From Euprymna scolopes (lineage: Eukaryota > Mollusca > Cephalopoda > Sepiida > Sepiolidae): a DNA stretch of 35,469 nt. Positions 34,720 to 35,469 of the stretch are shown here, piece by piece (within the stretch, counting starts at the first letter, position 1; every line of letters begins with the position of its first letter). A model generated the notes under the pieces. That model saw only the letters and a list, made by a program, of their open reading frames with translations, did not search any database and was not told the DNA's origin. Made by a program: the position numbers and the translations under genes. The stretch is taken from NCBI GenBank assembly GCA_024364805.1, contig CM044502.1:39183144-39218612 (forward strand), read 5' to 3'.

Positions 34720-35200
34720 TAAGGCTTCACATTCACAGGCAACATGAATTGGAATAAATACATGAAAGGCATTGCCCAGGCTGGTACTAAGAAGGTCGGT
34801 TTATTTTACTGTGCTAGGAAATTGCTCTCACCTGAGAGTACCATGTATTTTAAAAAGCCACCATTCGCCTATCGCTGAAGTATTGTTGCCACATCTGGAC
34901 TGGCGTGTGTACCACTAGTGTCTCCCTCTTAGACAAGACCTTCAAATAAGTCTAACTTAATAGGTTCCGCGCTCTCAACCAATGCCTAACCCCTGTCCTA
35001 TAGCCACAATGTTTTACAAGTACTTTAATGGAATTTGTTCTGGTAAACTCGTAGCACTTCTGTCACTCGACGTAAATACCCTCCAACTAACACGATAAGC
35101 AACAAAATAGAACATCTCCATTGCAGAATTTACCAGATGCCGGAAATATTCTATTCTAATAGTTCATTCCTGTCAACATGATTCCAAATCGTAAGCTCTG
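34720..35200 (+). mobile_element. CR1/Jockey-like LINE, C-terminal fragment (family of copies 1 and 2)
   Basis: FTGNMNWNKYMKGIAQAG followed by TKKVGLFYCARKLLSPEST at 34731-34847 aligns with FTGNMSRNNYIES and MVGSLYRFRKLLTPES of copy 2 and AQAAAKKVGSLY of copy 1. Beyond this, degraded sequence in several frames (CCHIW near 34885, then a decayed tail) can be followed to about 35200. It has no polymerase core. Multiple stops and frameshifts indicate an old copy. Confidence 0.75.
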
Positions 35201-35427
35201 CCTCCAAGTGGCAATATGTCTTATTATGCGTGAACATTTTAAAATCTAGAAATCAATTTATTTTTCGAACATGAATATAAATTCGATCGAAAATGAATTT
35301 ATGTTGACACAGAGAGATGTAGACATTGTGAGGTCACGTACATATTTTTTATATCCTGAAGCTATGCAAGATGTTTGTACAGAACACAGCTGTTAGATAA
35401 TAGCAGGGTTACCTGTGTTAATTAGCT
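35201..35427. other. AT-rich DNA, nothing recognised
   Basis: No gene or element recognised. Confidence 0.5.
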
Positions 35428-35466
35428 ATTATCTATCTATCTATCTCTCTCTCTATATATATATGC
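35428..35466. repeat. Composite (CTAT)n-(CT)n-(TA)n microsatellite
   Basis: Three or four CTAT units, then CT, then TA, running to the window end. Confidence 0.95.
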
Positions 35467-35469
35467 ATA

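Overview
This window looks like intergenic or intronic DNA from a large, AT-rich animal genome, most likely a cephalopod mollusc of the octopus type. Reasons: the non-LTR retrotransposon proteins closely resemble, from memory, those predicted in octopus genomes; SINE-like insertions are present; and long composite (CA)n/(CT)n/(TA)n microsatellites recur every few kilobases. I found no intact host gene, no rRNA, no CRISPR array and no prokaryote-style operon. A run of 281 N at 13652-13932 is an assembly gap inside a (TA)n tract.

Layout. 0-1.6 kb: an 83-bp direct repeat, a (TA)n tract and a 5'-truncated LINE tail of Dong/R4 type lying against a long (TTA)n array. 2.8-3.2 kb: an unidentified 144-codon minus-strand reading frame. 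3.57-6.75 kb: a nearly full-length but decayed CR1/Jockey-like LINE, interrupted by a 268-bp SINE-like insertion with a perfect 15-bp target-site duplication and a stretch resembling U2 snRNA. 7-10 kb: nothing recognised. 10.3-10.5 kb: a possible hAT-like remnant. 10.85-11.69 kb: the tail of an RTE-like LINE with C2H2 zinc-finger remnants. 12.5-12.8 kb: diverged tandem repeats. 14.74-16.2 kb: an inverted second copy of the first LINE family, with an internal deletion of the polymerase active site. 16.2-16.7 kb: a fragment of a widespread animal protein family of unknown role. 17.67-17.87 kb: a 203-bp pogo/Tigger-type MITE. 21.78-22.15 kb: a 344-bp SINE-like retroposon with a 13-bp target-site duplication and a 3' hairpin, followed by a tRNA-like Pol III promoter remnant. 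24.09-26.58 kb: the best-preserved LINE, from the C-terminal half of the endonuclease to the protein end in one frame with three stops. 27.0-27.25 kb: another diverged tandem duplication. 28.29-28.53, 29.28-29.42 and 34.72-35.2 kb: further LINE fragments. 33.26-33.72 kb: mariner-like remnants. The last 6 kb is dominated by composite microsatellites.

The genes do not form a pathway. The window records nested retrotransposition: LINEs supply reverse transcriptase, and two SINE-like elements bear the marks of LINE-driven insertion (target-site duplications, A-rich or structured 3' ends). The most notable candidates are the SINE with a U2-snRNA-like segment near its 5' end and the 344-bp retroposon with the structured 3' tail. 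No new multi-gene system is evident. Family assignments rest on motif recognition from memory; no database search was possible.
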